Shown: piece after piece, positions 15,746-24,789 of the stretch
Position numbering within the stretch: position 1 is the stretch's first letter
How the letters are laid out: each line of letters begins with the position of its first letter
DNA from: Chitinophagaceae bacterium
GTDB lineage: Bacteria > Bacteroidota > Bacteroidia > Chitinophagales > Chitinophagaceae
Length of the DNA: 64,000 nucleotides
Reading direction: 5' to 3'
Assembly (NCBI GenBank): GCA_018335935.1
Contig: JAGXRG010000012.1
Coordinates: 62,001-126,000, forward strand
Translations under genes and position numbers: made by a program
The notes under the pieces: generated by a model
The model's input: only the letters and a program-made list of their open reading frames with translations
What the model was told of the DNA's origin: nothing
Databases searched by the model: none

Positions 15746-17587
15746 TTAATTCATCATCTCAACACTTCTATTAATAAAATTGGTGAGTTCTGAGCCTTTT
15801 AATAATCCTTGAGAAAGCAATGCTAAATCGGCTAAATTTCTTACTTGCTTTTGTTGTTTTTCTGTATCGGTTTCTTTTAATAAACTTTGATAGATAGGAT
15901 GATTACCATTAATAGTTAATGTAACTTCATCTGGCATAGAACCATAAAAGCCCATCATTCCACCTCCACCAATTGCAGCCATATCTTTCATACGTCGCAT
16001 AAACTCTGGTCTTGTTGCAACAACTGGTGCAACATCTGTACTTAAACCTTTTACTTCAACAGTTACGTGTAAATCGGCAGGTTTAACTTCGAACAAAGTT
16101 TTTAATTGTTCTGTTTCTTCTTTGCTTAAAACACTTTCAGCAGATTCTTGTTTGTCGATTAAATTATCTACAATATCGGCATCTACTCTTACAAAACTTG
16201 TATTCTCCCATTTCATTTCCATGTTATTAATAAAGCTGGCATCTACTAAAGTTTCCATTTTTACAACTACATAACCTTTTGCTGTAGCTGCTTGTATATA
16301 TGCATCTTGTTGCACAGGATTTGTAGTGTATAAAATAATTTGCTTGCCTTCTTTATTTTTTTGTGTGGCTTCTGTTGCAGTTTTGTATTCATCAATAGTA
16401 TAAAATTTGCCAGCAGTATCTTCCATTACAAAAAATTTATTTGCTTTTTCTGCAAACTTGTCGTCAGTCATCATACCATATTTAACAAACAATCCTAAAC
16501 TCTCCCACTTGCTTTGAAAATCTTCTCTTTCTTTATTAAATATTTCTTCTAATTTATCTGCTACTTTTTTAGTGATATGACTATTTATTTTTTTAACATT
16601 TGGATCGCCTTGCAAATAACTTCTACTTACATTTAAAGGAATGTCTGGACTATCAATTACACCATGTAACAACATTAAAAACTCTGGAACAATTTCTTTT
16701 ACTTCATCAGTTACAAAAACTTGATTACAGTATAGCTGAATTTTATCTTTTTGAATTTCGTAGCTCTGTTTAATTTTAGGGAAGTATAAAATACCCGTTA
16801 AGTTGAATGGGAAATCTACATTTAAATGAATCCAAAACAAAGGTGTTTCACTAAATGGATAAAGTTCTTTATAAAAATTTTCGTAATCTTCTTTTGTTAA
16901 TTCACTTGGTTTTTTTACCCAAATTGGAGAGGTGTTATTGATAGGTTTTTCTTCATCGCCTTCTTTCTTTTCTTCTGCAATATCTGTAAAATAAATAGGG
17001 ATGGGTAAAAACTTACAGAATTTATCCAACACTGCTTTTACTCTATGTGCTTCTAAAAATTCTTTACTTTCTTCGTTAAGGTGTAAGATAATTTTTGTGC
17101 CTCTATCTTTTTTCTCAACTTCATATAATTCAAATTCAGGACTTCCATCGCAACTCCAATACACTGTTGGTGCTTCATCATTATGACTTTGAGTTAAGAC
17201 TTCCACTTTTTCTGCCACCATAAAAGCACTATAAAACCCTAATCCAAAATGGCCAATAATGTTGGCATCTTTATACTTATTCAAAAATTCTTCTGCACCA
17301 CTAAAAGCCACTTGATTCAAGTATTTATCAACTTCTTCTTGAGTCATTCCTACACCTCTGTCACTTATGGTTAAAGTTTTTTCTTTGGCATCTAGAATTA
17401 CATCAATTCTCAAATCGCCAATTTCGCCTTTGGCTTCTCCAATACTTGAAAGTGTTTTTAATTTTTGAGAGGCATCTATAGCATTACTTACTAATTCTCT
17501 CAAAAAAATGTCGTGTTCACTGTATAAGAATTTTTTAATAATAGGAAAAATGTTTTCGGTTTGAACCCTAATTTGTCCTTTTTGCAT
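15746..17587 (-). CDS. htpG: molecular chaperone HtpG (Hsp90)
   Basis: Cytosolic ATP-dependent chaperone, 613 residues, typical of bacterial Hsp90. The N-terminal GHKL ATPase domain shows FLRELVSNAIDASQKL (helix with the catalytic Glu and Mg-binding Asn), the ATP-binding DRGVGMTQEEV and GHFGLGFYSAFMVAEKV. The middle domain contains the NVSRSYLQGDPNVKKI loop with the gamma-phosphate Arg region, and the C-terminal dimerisation domain ends in LLSQGLLKGSELTNFINRSVEMM. It is a single-gene unit with its own terminator. Heat or stress control cannot be read directly. Confidence 0.97.
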   Translation of the reverse strand: MQKGQIRVQTENIFPIIKKFLYSEHDIFLRELVSNAIDASQKLKTLSSIGEAKGEIGDLRIDVILDAKEKTLTISDRGVGMTQEEVDKYLNQVAFSGAEEFLNKYKDANIIGHFGLGFYSAFMVAEKVEVLTQSHNDEAPTVYWSCDGSPEFELYEVEKKDRGTKIILHLNEESKEFLEAHRVKAVLDKFCKFLPIPIYFTDIAEEKKEGDEEKPINNTSPIWVKKPSELTKEDYENFYKELYPFSETPLFWIHLNVDFPFNLTGILYFPKIKQSYEIQKDKIQLYCNQVFVTDEVKEIVPEFLMLLHGVIDSPDIPLNVSRSYLQGDPNVKKINSHITKKVADKLEEIFNKEREDFQSKWESLGLFVKYGMMTDDKFAEKANKFFVMEDTAGKFYTIDEYKTATEATQKNKEGKQIILYTTNPVQQDAYIQAATAKGYVVVKMETLVDASFINNMEMKWENTSFVRVDADIVDNLIDKQESAESVLSKEETEQLKTLFEVKPADLHVTVEVKGLSTDVAPVVATRPEFMRRMKDMAAIGGGGMMGFYGSMPDEVTLTINGNHPIYQSLLKETDTEKQQKQVRNLADLALLSQGLLKGSELTNFINRSVEMMN

Positions 17588-17751
17588 ATGTTATTCAATT
17601 TTAAATGCAGTTATTGCAATGTGTAATAATAATTTCCTTTTTGGAGTCAAAAAAAATACCAAGTTATGATTTGCTGACAAGCTGACAACACGAGCCCATT
17701 ATGGCTGATAAATCTGCATATAAAGTGAAGAAATTAAATTATTATTCAATA

Positions 17752-18414
17752 TTAACCACCAGTTGCACCATGACGAACTTTTATAGATTTTTTATTCTTA
17801 TTGGCTTTTTCATATTCCAAAACTGCTGGTGGCTTAGGCGTTTTTTTAACTGCTGTATCAACAGCTACTGGAGATAATTGCTGAGCCTGTGGCTGATATA
17901 AGGCACCTAAAACGTAGGTTTCAGATTTTAAAGTTCTTCCTGTTTCTGGGTCAAAATAAGTCCAAGTTCCATGAGGTTGAGAGTAAGATTCTACTTTAAT
18001 AATTTTACGAATTAAAATATTGTCATCATAAACATCTGGCACATCAATAGTATCAAACTTTTTTACTGGATCAACAGCTCTCCAATTTTCTTCACGAGAC
18101 ACTCTTCCTTCTGAAAGATAAATTTGTTGACCGTGTAACATACCCCATTTATAATTTTCCTTAGCCATTAATAACCCATAAGCATCGTATTTTCTCCAAA
18201 CACCTTCTTTTAATCCATTTACAAAAACACCTTCTTCGTCGTAAGCTGGTTCTACTCTTAATGCATTTACATGAATTTTCCAACGACCCACTTTTTTATC
18301 GTTCATATCAACCCTATTCAAAGTATCGCCATTTTCTAAAAGTTTAAAACTTTTATATTGTGCATTACTACAAAATGAGATCATAAGCCAACAAAAAACC
18401 ATTAACCACTTCAT
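17752..18414 (-). CDS. secreted MORN/YwqK-like repeat protein
   Basis: A 220-residue exported protein with a signal peptide (MKWLMVFCWLMISFCSNAQ). It carries MORN-like or YwqK-like repeats in which a G-x-W or G-x-x motif recurs: KVGRWKIHV, NGLKEGVWRKYDAYGLLMAKENYKWG, LHGQQIYLSEGRVSREENW and PHGTWTYFDPETGRTLKSETY. Such repeats form elongated beta-hairpin stacks. The C-terminal part is Pro/Lys-rich and ends KVRHGATGG. Databases often label such genes as antitoxin components on the basis of YwqK alone; nothing here supports a toxin-antitoxin role. Confidence 0.75.
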   Translation of the reverse strand: MKWLMVFCWLMISFCSNAQYKSFKLLENGDTLNRVDMNDKKVGRWKIHVNALRVEPAYDEEGVFVNGLKEGVWRKYDAYGLLMAKENYKWGMLHGQQIYLSEGRVSREENWRAVDPVKKFDTIDVPDVYDDNILIRKIIKVESYSQPHGTWTYFDPETGRTLKSETYVLGALYQPQAQQLSPVAVDTAVKKTPKPPAVLEYEKANKNKKSIKVRHGATGG

Positions 18415-18477
18415 AAAATTTATTTTCCCGAAATTACATTATGCACAACATTTATTTAACTTTATACAATAACATTA

Positions 18478-18507
18478 TTTGTTAATTATTGAATTGTTTT
18501 ATTTTCG
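18478..18507 (+). promoter_or_regulatory. promoter of the bifunctional nuclease-family gene
   Basis: TTTG at 18478-18481, an 18-base spacer and TATTTTCG at 18500-18507. The -7 box ends only 8 bases before the ATG at 18516, so the transcript should be nearly leaderless. Confidence 0.55.
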
Positions 18508-18515
18508 TTGCAGTT

Positions 18516-19106
18516 ATGAAAAAAATTGAGTTAGAAATTGTGGCCTTATCGCATAGCATTACTACTTCTAGTTCGTATGCTGTTGTATTAGGCGAGATGA
18601 ATGGTACAAGAAGATTGCCTATTGTTATTGGGAGTTTTGAAGCACAGGCAATTGCTGTTGCATTAGAAAATGTAAAACCTAGCAGACCTTTAACTCATGA
18701 TTTGATTAAAAATTTTATGGGAGCTTTTGGAGTTGAATTACAAGAAATTTTAATTAGCGATTTGCAAGAAGGAATTTTTTATTCTAAGTTGGTTTGTTAT
18801 ACCGAAAATGATACCATTGAAATTGATAGTAGAACTAGTGATGCTTTGGCATTAGCAGTAAGATTTAATTGTCCTATCTATATTTACGAAAACATTTTAG
18901 AAGCTTCTGGAATTACTGTAGAAGAACAAGAAGGTACTGAAAAGATTGAATCTATTGCTGTTGAAGAAAAAGAAAAACCGTTGGAAGATAGTTTAGTGAA
19001 TATGAGTTTATCTGAATTACAGCATTATTTAGAAACAGTATTAGAAAAAGAAGATTATTTGAAAGCCATTTCTATTAGAGACGAAATTAATAGAAGAAAA
19101 AAATAA
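18516..19106 (+). CDS. bifunctional nuclease (DUF151) family protein with UVR motif
   Basis: A 196-residue protein of the BFN/DUF151 family, whose plant members have DNase and RNase activity. The core (ELEIVALSHSITTSSSYAVVLGEMNGTRRLPIVIGSFEAQAIAVALENVKPSRPLTHDL) and EIDSRTSDALALAVRF are characteristic. A C-terminal UvrB/UvrC-type coiled helical motif follows (SELQHYLETVLEKEDYLKAISIRDEI). I take the ATG at 18516 as start rather than an in-frame TTG at 18489 because the promoter -7 box at 18500-18507 lies between the two. ispE follows 50 bases downstream. The cellular role in bacteria is not established. Confidence 0.88.
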   Translation: MKKIELEIVALSHSITTSSSYAVVLGEMNGTRRLPIVIGSFEAQAIAVALENVKPSRPLTHDLIKNFMGAFGVELQEILISDLQEGIFYSKLVCYTENDTIEIDSRTSDALALAVRFNCPIYIYENILEASGITVEEQEGTEKIESIAVEEKEKPLEDSLVNMSLSELQHYLETVLEKEDYLKAISIRDEINRRKK

Positions 19107-19156
19107 AACAATCCTCAGCTATTTTAACTAACCTTGTTCATTACAATTCCAAAAGA

Positions 19157-19984
19157 ATGATTTCATTCCCCAATGCAAAAATTAATCTTGGATTAAATGT
19201 TGTTCAAAAAAGAGAAGATGGTTTTCATGATTTAGAAACTGTTTTCATTCCAATCAATATTAATGATGCTTTAGAAATTATTCCATCAAAAGACAGCACA
19301 TCTTTACAATTTACATATTCGGGTTTAAACATTATTGGCAACACCAATGAAAATTTATGTGTAAGAGCCTACTACTTATTACAACAAGATTTTAAACTGC
19401 CTCCCATACAAATGCATTTGCATAAAAATATTCCTATGGGTGCAGGTTTAGGTGGTGGAAGTGCAGATGGAGCTTTTACTTTAAAAATATTAAATAGCTT
19501 ATTTAATCTTGAACTTACAAATACTGATCTAGAAAGTTATGCACTTAAACTAGGCAGTGATTGTCCGTTTTTTATTCAGAACAAGCCATGTTTTGCTACT
19601 TCAAGAGGAGAAGTTATGCAACCCATTGAAATAGATTTGAAGGGGTACGAAATTGTTTTAGTAAACCCAAATATCCATATATCAACTGCAAAAGCATTTT
19701 CAAATATTACCCCAGGTATTCCCAAAAAATCTATTTTAGAAATCGTTCAACAGCCCATAAATACATGGAAAAATGAATTGAAAAATGATTTTGAAAAAAG
19801 TTTGTCTAACAATTATGCAGTAATTGAACACATCAAAAATCTATTATATCATCAAGGGGCAATCTATGCTTCTATGACGGGTACGGGTAGTACTGTTTTT
19901 GCTATTTTTAAAAATGAAGAACAAAAACCCAAAATAGAATTGCCAAAAGAATATCAAGTATATTTCACGAAAATTATTATTTAG
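19157..19984 (+). CDS. ispE: 4-(cytidine 5'-diphospho)-2-C-methyl-D-erythritol kinase
   Basis: GHMP kinase that phosphorylates CDP-methylerythritol in the MEP route of isoprenoid synthesis. At 275 residues it has family length and shows the substrate motif FPNAKINLGLNV with the catalytic Lys, the ATP loop PMGAGLGGGSADGAF, the catalytic Asp in LGSDCPFFI, and the C-terminal MTGTGSTVFAIF loop. It shows that the organism makes isoprenoids by the MEP pathway, supplying substrate for UbiA-type enzymes such as that at 8762-9703. It is followed 6 bases later by plsC. Confidence 0.96.
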   Translation: MISFPNAKINLGLNVVQKREDGFHDLETVFIPININDALEIIPSKDSTSLQFTYSGLNIIGNTNENLCVRAYYLLQQDFKLPPIQMHLHKNIPMGAGLGGGSADGAFTLKILNSLFNLELTNTDLESYALKLGSDCPFFIQNKPCFATSRGEVMQPIEIDLKGYEIVLVNPNIHISTAKAFSNITPGIPKKSILEIVQQPINTWKNELKNDFEKSLSNNYAVIEHIKNLLYHQGAIYASMTGTGSTVFAIFKNEEQKPKIELPKEYQVYFTKIII

Positions 19985-19990
19985 CAAACC

Positions 19991-20764
19991 TTGAAAATAT
20001 TACTCAAAATATTACAAATAATCTATTGCATTTATGCATTAGTATCATTTGTTTTACTGATGTTTTTATCGCTGCCTTTTATTTTAATTGCTGCTTTATT
20101 TGGTGTTAAAGGTGGAAATTTTATTTACAAAGTTTGCAGAGTATGGTCGGCTATTTGGTACACATCTGTAGGCATTAGTCATCAAGAAATTTATGAAGTG
20201 TCACATGATAAAGACAAGCAATATATTTTTGTTGCCAATCATTTATCATACATGGATATTCCACCCATTGTATTAGCAGTAAAACAACCTGTAAGAGCAT
20301 TAGGCAAGGCCGAAATGGTAAAAATGCCAGTATTTGGTTGGGTATATAAAGCAGCTGTTATACAAGTTAACAGAGACAATTCTGCTCATAGGGCTAAAAG
20401 TGTTAGAGCATTGAAAGCTGCAATTAAACACGGTATTTCTATTTTTATTTTTCCTGAAGGATATTTAAATTATTTAAAGCAACCCTTAAAATCTTTCTAC
20501 GACGGAGCTTTTAGAATTGCCATTGAAACACAAACTAACATTAAACCAGTATTAATGATTGATAGTTTAGACAGAATGCATTATGGCGAAGTATTCACTT
20601 TAACCCCAGGAAAAAACAGGGTAGTTTTTTTAGATGAAATTTCTGTTCAAGGCCTCACCATGAAAGATTTAGAACAACTTAAAAACAATGTATATGCAAT
20701 TATGGAAGAAAAATTAAAGCAATACATTAACTACAATGAATTATTTAAAAGAATCAACGCATAA
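19991..20764 (+). CDS. plsC: 1-acyl-sn-glycerol-3-phosphate acyltransferase (TTG start)
   Basis: Membrane-associated acyltransferase that makes phosphatidic acid from lysophosphatidic acid. The 257 residues start with a hydrophobic N-terminal segment (LLKILQIIYCIYALVSFVLLMFLSLP), then the catalytic HX4D box (NHLSYMDIPP), the glycerophosphate-binding FPEGYLN and the region GKAEMVKMPVFGWVYK. No ATG lies upstream in frame after the ispE stop, so TTG at 19991 is taken as the start. It probably forms an operon with ispE (6-base gap). Confidence 0.9.
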   Translation: MKILLKILQIIYCIYALVSFVLLMFLSLPFILIAALFGVKGGNFIYKVCRVWSAIWYTSVGISHQEIYEVSHDKDKQYIFVANHLSYMDIPPIVLAVKQPVRALGKAEMVKMPVFGWVYKAAVIQVNRDNSAHRAKSVRALKAAIKHGISIFIFPEGYLNYLKQPLKSFYDGAFRIAIETQTNIKPVLMIDSLDRMHYGEVFTLTPGKNRVVFLDEISVQGLTMKDLEQLKNNVYAIMEEKLKQYINYNELFKRINA

Positions 20765-20780
20765 CTTAATTGAATCGTAT

Positions 20781-20788
20781 TATCTTCG
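20781..20788 (+). promoter_or_regulatory. -7 element for the small secreted-protein gene at 20819
   Basis: TATCTTCG is identical to the -7 box of rpsU and ends 30 bases before the ATG. A matching TTTG/TTGG is not evident at the -33 distance. Confidence 0.4.
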
Positions 20789-20818
20789 TCATCATTCATA
20801 ACAATCACTATATACGAT

Positions 20819-21211
20819 ATGAAAAAAATATTTTTAGGCCTCATATGTTTAATTAGTTTAACTACTATTACAAATGCACAAGTAAATTCAACTAAAAAAG
20901 AATTGACTAAAGAACAACAAGAATCAATGGCTGCCAAAAAAGAAGCTGATTTAATTGAGTTGTTTAAAAGAGCAGACTTAAACGAAGAACAACAAGCTAA
21001 ATCAAGAGCTGCAATGACTGATTATCATAATCAAGCATTAGCTACAAAAGCCGATGCTAGTTTATCTGCTGAAGAAAAAACAACTAAAATAAAATTACTT
21101 TCTGAAGAAAAAGAGAATAAGCTAAAAGAGATTATGGGGGAGTTTCAATACAAAGCATTTGAAACAGCAAGAAAAGCTCAGAAAGAATCATACCTTTTAC
21201 AGAAGAATTAA
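20819..21211 (+). CDS. small secreted helical protein of unknown function
   Basis: A 130-residue protein with a signal peptide ending in NAQ (MKKIFLGLICLISLTTITNAQ). The mature chain is almost all predicted helix and rich in Lys, Glu and Ala, with amphipathic repeats such as LNEEQQAKSRAAMTDYHNQA and SEEKENKLKEIMGEFQYKAF. The helical hairpin look and the LNEEQQ/LTKEQQ phrases recall Spy/CpxP-like periplasmic proteins, but no LTxxQ repeat is clear, so this is only a resemblance. It has its own -7 box and shares a terminator with the convergent gene. Confidence 0.7.
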   Translation: MKKIFLGLICLISLTTITNAQVNSTKKELTKEQQESMAAKKEADLIELFKRADLNEEQQAKSRAAMTDYHNQALATKADASLSAEEKTTKIKLLSEEKENKLKEIMGEFQYKAFETARKAQKESYLLQKN

Positions 21212-21226
21212 AAAGTATTGGATAAA

Positions 21227-21260
21227 TAAAAAAATGTTGAAGATGATCTTCAACATTTTT
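21227..21260. terminator. bidirectional terminator between convergent genes
   Basis: ATGTTGAAGAT (21234-21244) and its complement ATCTTCAACAT (21246-21256) flanked by AAAAAAA and TTTTTTT. Confidence 0.85.
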
Positions 21261-21746
21261 TTATGGTGTAGCTTCAATTATTTTTTTAAGATTGGCTAAA
21301 TTATCTTCCATCATTTTGCCAGTAACTTTTTCGTTAACTATACTTCCAATTCTATCTAATGGAAACCAAGAAGTATTATTTTCGAACTGCCAATTAACTA
21401 TTGTAATATTTCCTTTTTCAATAAGTTGTAGGTTGTTTCTATTTATTTTTCCTTTTTCATCAACCCAAGAAGCTTGCACTACATTATTATTAGACGAGTA
21501 GATATGCATTGATGATTTTCCAATGCGAGTAATTGTTGCAGATTCAATTTTTTTATCGGCTAAACCATTTATCCACTTTTGCCAACCAAACAAACTATTT
21601 ACATAAGGTAAAACTTCTTTTGAGGTTTTATTAATTTCTACAGTTCTAGAAATTTTTGATTCTGCAGGTATAAGTAAACCAATAGCTGTTACAATCAAAA
21701 AAATTATGACTGCACTTATAACTGCAAGCTTTAATAATTTAATCAT
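21261..21746 (-). CDS. membrane-anchored SRPBCC/polyketide cyclase-like protein
   Basis: A 161-residue protein with an N-terminal transmembrane anchor (LKLAVISAVIIFLIVTAIGLLIP) followed by a START/SRPBCC-type helix-grip domain: SRTVEINKTSKEVLPYVNSLFGWQKWINGL is the typical opening of such proteins, and IVNEKVTGKMMEDNLANLKKIIE the closing long helix. These domains bind small hydrophobic ligands; the ligand is not predictable. It lies 3 bases after the porP/sprF-like gene on the same strand, so co-transcription is likely, but a role in secretion is not supported. Confidence 0.78.
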   Translation of the reverse strand: MIKLLKLAVISAVIIFLIVTAIGLLIPAESKISRTVEINKTSKEVLPYVNSLFGWQKWINGLADKKIESATITRIGKSSMHIYSSNNNVVQASWVDEKGKINRNNLQLIEKGNITIVNWQFENNTSWFPLDRIGSIVNEKVTGKMMEDNLANLKKIIEATP

Positions 21747-21749
21747 GGA

Positions 21750-22784
21750 TTACCATAAATTACGAGGACACCAATCGCCATAACGATTTCCTATTAAGAA
21801 ACCTACTAACAACTCATGTGTTCCTCTACTAACTGTATTAAGTTGAGAGGTTGTTATATCGTATGAATAACCAATATTAATGGTGTTACTTATATTCATA
21901 CCTACCATTCCTGCAAATCCATCTTGGTGACGAAAAGATCCGCCAAACCAAAATAAATCTTTGTATTGAAACTTAGCATTAATATCAATACCCAAAGGCA
22001 TTGGATCAACTTTTCTTAAGGTTAAAGAGGGTAAAAAATTCCAATCTTCGCTTAAAAATAATCTTACACCAGCAGATGCAAATAAATGTGGTACTAATTT
22101 TCCTTCTTCACTTGCTCTTAAAGAATCAGAGAAAGATATTTTTTGAGATAATAAGCCTTGTGCCGAAATGCCCAGAAAAAAATCGCTAGAATACAACCAT
22201 AATCCAGCAGAAGCATCTGGTTTTATTCTATTGATTAAATTATTATTGATAGAAGAATAAACAGCAGGATCGTAAGGTGTAGAGAAGTTTAATTTATTTA
22301 CATCGAGTGTTAATTGATTAAACCCTAAACCAACTCCAATAGATAAACTTGTTTTTGGGGCAATCCCAAAATGATAAGCAAATGATGCAGAGGCAGTGTT
22401 TGTAGTTAAAGGACCTGTTCTATCATTAATAAAAGAAACCCCAAAACCCATGTGAGACTCTGTATTAGTATATTCATCCCAATAAGCAGTACCTCTTGGA
22501 TTAGCTCCATCTGGATGAAAGGTAGTTGGCGTTTCTCTACCATATGCAGATTTGTTAAAAGGACCATGCAAGGTAACATAAGTTGTTACTGGTGCATCTT
22601 GTAAACCTACCCATTGCATTCTATGGCTAGCTTTCATGTCCCAATAATTCTCAATACCAGCAACAGCTGGATTGATGATAAAATTGTTCATGATGTATTG
22701 GGTATAATGTGGTCGTTGTTGAGAAAAAGCAAAAATGCTCGTCATCATCAATAGGCATAAAAGACCTATACGTTTATTAATCAT
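21750..22784 (-). CDS. PorP/SprF family type IX secretion membrane protein
   Basis: A 344-residue outer-membrane protein of the PorP/SprF family, partners of T9SS and gliding machinery and of surface adhesin delivery. A signal peptide (MINKRIGLLCLLMMTSIFAFSQ) is followed by the family opening QRPHYTQYIMNNFIINPAVAGIENYWDMKASHR, WVGLQDAPVT and GFGVSFINDRTGP, and the chain ends with beta-strands (INIGYSYDITTSQLNTVSRGTHELLVGFLIG). I place the start at 22784 because the preceding in-frame Met codes an improbable extension before the signal peptide. Not next to a cargo gene; a PKD-repeat T9SS cargo is at 46632-48962. Confidence 0.9.
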   Translation of the reverse strand: MINKRIGLLCLLMMTSIFAFSQQRPHYTQYIMNNFIINPAVAGIENYWDMKASHRMQWVGLQDAPVTTYVTLHGPFNKSAYGRETPTTFHPDGANPRGTAYWDEYTNTESHMGFGVSFINDRTGPLTTNTASASFAYHFGIAPKTSLSIGVGLGFNQLTLDVNKLNFSTPYDPAVYSSINNNLINRIKPDASAGLWLYSSDFFLGISAQGLLSQKISFSDSLRASEEGKLVPHLFASAGVRLFLSEDWNFLPSLTLRKVDPMPLGIDINAKFQYKDLFWFGGSFRHQDGFAGMVGMNISNTINIGYSYDITTSQLNTVSRGTHELLVGFLIGNRYGDWCPRNLW

Positions 22785-22858
22785 TCGATAAAAATAAAAG
22801 TTATTTTGGAAAAATTGCATTTTTTGATTTCTAATTGAATTTTTATACTTAAAAAACT

Positions 22859-23872
22859 TTATAACTCATTAATAATCTGTATGGTTTTTTGAACCATTTC
22901 TTGTGTTATATCTAAATGTACTACAATTCTTACCTGAGTGGGAGAAATAGGATACATTAAAATATTGTGTTCTTTCATCTTTCCAATAAACAACTTTGGT
23001 GTCATTTCATTTTTTACTGAAAAAATGATGATGTTGGTTTCAACTGGCAAAATTTCATCTACAAAGCTTTTTGCTTTTAAAGCTGCAGTTATTTTTTGAG
23101 CATTATCATGATCTACTTGTAATCTATCAATATTATTTTGTAGAGCATATAATCCGGCAGCAGCAATATACCCTGCTTGTCTCATTCCACCCCCAAATAC
23201 CTTTCTTATTCTTCTGGCTTTTTTAATAAATTCTTTATTACCTATAATTAAACTTCCAACAGGTGCTCCAAGACCTTTACTTAAACAAATTGATATACTA
23301 TCGAAAATTTCTCCATATTGTTTTGGAGATTCTTTTTTAGCAACAATTGCATTAAATAAACGAGCTCCATCAATATGAAATTTTAACCCTTCTTGTTTAC
23401 ATAATTCAGCTATTCGAATCATTTCATTAAAGTCGTAACAACTTCCACCTCCTCTATTAGATGTATTTTCTAAACTCACTAAACTCGTTGCTGCTTTATG
23501 AACATCGTCGGAATTAATATGTGCTTTTACTTGTTCTGCAGAAATTCTTCCTCTATCGCCTACAATAACATTGACTGAACAACCACTGTTAAAGGCAATT
23601 CCACCTCCTTCGTATTGAAAAATATGACTGGTTCTATCACAAATAACCTCATCGCCAGGTTGGGTATGACACTTAATTGCAATTTGATTGGTCATGGTAC
23701 CACTAGAACAAAATAAACTGGCTTCCATGCCAAACATTTCAGCTGCAAAATGTTCTAGTTCATTAATGGTAGGGTCTTCATGAAAAACATCATCGCCAAC
23801 TTTTGCCTTAAACATGGCATCCAACATAGCTGCAGTAGGTTTTGTAACGGTATCGCTTCTATAATCAATCAT
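22859..23872 (-). CDS. ltaE: low-specificity L-threonine aldolase
   Basis: PLP-dependent aldolase that cleaves threonine or allo-threonine to glycine and acetaldehyde. The 337-residue chain shows the fold type I features: FCSSGTMTNQIAI near the cofactor phosphate, the SLENTSNRGGG loop, HIDGARLFNA with the PLP-binding Asp, and the Schiff-base Lys199 in CLSKGLGAPVGS, then RRIRKVFGGGMRQAG. Single gene with no close co-directional partner. Relation to phenylserine aldolases cannot be excluded from sequence alone. Confidence 0.92.
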   Translation of the reverse strand: MIDYRSDTVTKPTAAMLDAMFKAKVGDDVFHEDPTINELEHFAAEMFGMEASLFCSSGTMTNQIAIKCHTQPGDEVICDRTSHIFQYEGGGIAFNSGCSVNVIVGDRGRISAEQVKAHINSDDVHKAATSLVSLENTSNRGGGSCYDFNEMIRIAELCKQEGLKFHIDGARLFNAIVAKKESPKQYGEIFDSISICLSKGLGAPVGSLIIGNKEFIKKARRIRKVFGGGMRQAGYIAAAGLYALQNNIDRLQVDHDNAQKITAALKAKSFVDEILPVETNIIIFSVKNEMTPKLFIGKMKEHNILMYPISPTQVRIVVHLDITQEMVQKTIQIINEL

Positions 23873-23992
23873 ACAACGAAGTTATTGATTCTAATAATTT
23901 GTATTATTTTTTATGATGAACGAAAATGATGCAAAATATTTAATTGGGCACTCAAAAATTATTTCTTTTTATTTGTATATAAATTTTAACTC

Positions 23993-24748
23993 ATGAAATT
24001 ACTTCAAGGAAAAACAACAATAGTTACAGGTGCTGCTAGAGGCATTGGAGCAGCAGTTGCTTTGAAACTGGCTCAACATGGCAGTAATATTGCTTTTACA
24101 TATGTAAGTGATAGTAGTGCTGAAAAAGCAAAAGCTTTAGAAAATGAGTTGATGAATTTGGGAGTACAAGCAAAAGCCTATCAAAGTAATGCTGGAGATT
24201 TTGCTGCTTGTGAAAGTTTTGTAAATGAAGTAATGAAAGATTTTGGCAATATTGATGTTTGTGTGAATAATGCTGGTATTAGCAAGGATAATTTATTATT
24301 AAGAATGACTGCCGAACAGTGGGATGATGTGATGAATATTAATTTGAAGAGTGTTTTTAACATGACCAAACAGGTTTGCAGACCCATGATGAAAGCTAAA
24401 GCAGGAAGCATCATTAATATGAGTTCAATTATTGGTATTAGAGGTAATGCTGGTCAGAGTTCTTATGCAGCAAGCAAGGCTGGAGTTATTGGTTTTACTA
24501 AGTCAATTGCACATGAATTGGGGAGCAGAAATATTCGTTGCAATGCTATTGCTCCGGGTTTTGTTGAAACAGATATGACTCATTATTTAAAAGATGGAGA
24601 TGCATCAACTGAGTTTTTAAAGAAAATTCCACTAAATCGTTTTGGCAAAGCAGAAGAAATTGCTGACGTTACTTTGTTCTTAGCAAGTGATATGAGTAGC
24701 TATGTTACGGGACAAGTAATAAGTGCTTGTGGTGGACTGAATATATAA
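23993..24748 (+). CDS. fabG: 3-oxoacyl-[acyl-carrier-protein] reductase
   Basis: NADPH-dependent short-chain reductase of fatty acid elongation. The 251 residues include the cofactor motif TGAARGIGAAVA, the NNAG motif, the catalytic Ser in INMSSIIGIRG and the YAASK pair, then the C-terminal IPLNRFGKAEEIADVTLFLASDMSSYVTGQVISACGG closing region that is typical of FabG. It is not near fabD, fabF or acpP. A short open frame (24790-24894) and a strong terminator follow. Confidence 0.92.
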   Translation: MKLLQGKTTIVTGAARGIGAAVALKLAQHGSNIAFTYVSDSSAEKAKALENELMNLGVQAKAYQSNAGDFAACESFVNEVMKDFGNIDVCVNNAGISKDNLLLRMTAEQWDDVMNINLKSVFNMTKQVCRPMMKAKAGSIINMSSIIGIRGNAGQSSYAASKAGVIGFTKSIAHELGSRNIRCNAIAPGFVETDMTHYLKDGDASTEFLKKIPLNRFGKAEEIADVTLFLASDMSSYVTGQVISACGGLNI

Positions 24749-24789
24749 TGATGAATTATACTTTTCTATTTAAGCAACATCTTATATAA

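Noticed and set aside
17752-18414. YwqK-like protein as an antitoxin
   Set aside because: MORN-like repeats alone do not show a toxin-antitoxin role, the protein is exported, and no toxin gene is adjacent.
18489-18515. Upstream in-frame TTG start for the BFN-family gene
   Set aside because: It lies upstream of the -7 box and would need transcription to start earlier.
20731-20937. Minus-strand frame across the plsC end
   Set aside because: It overlaps plsC and the signal-peptide gene and has no recognisable domain.
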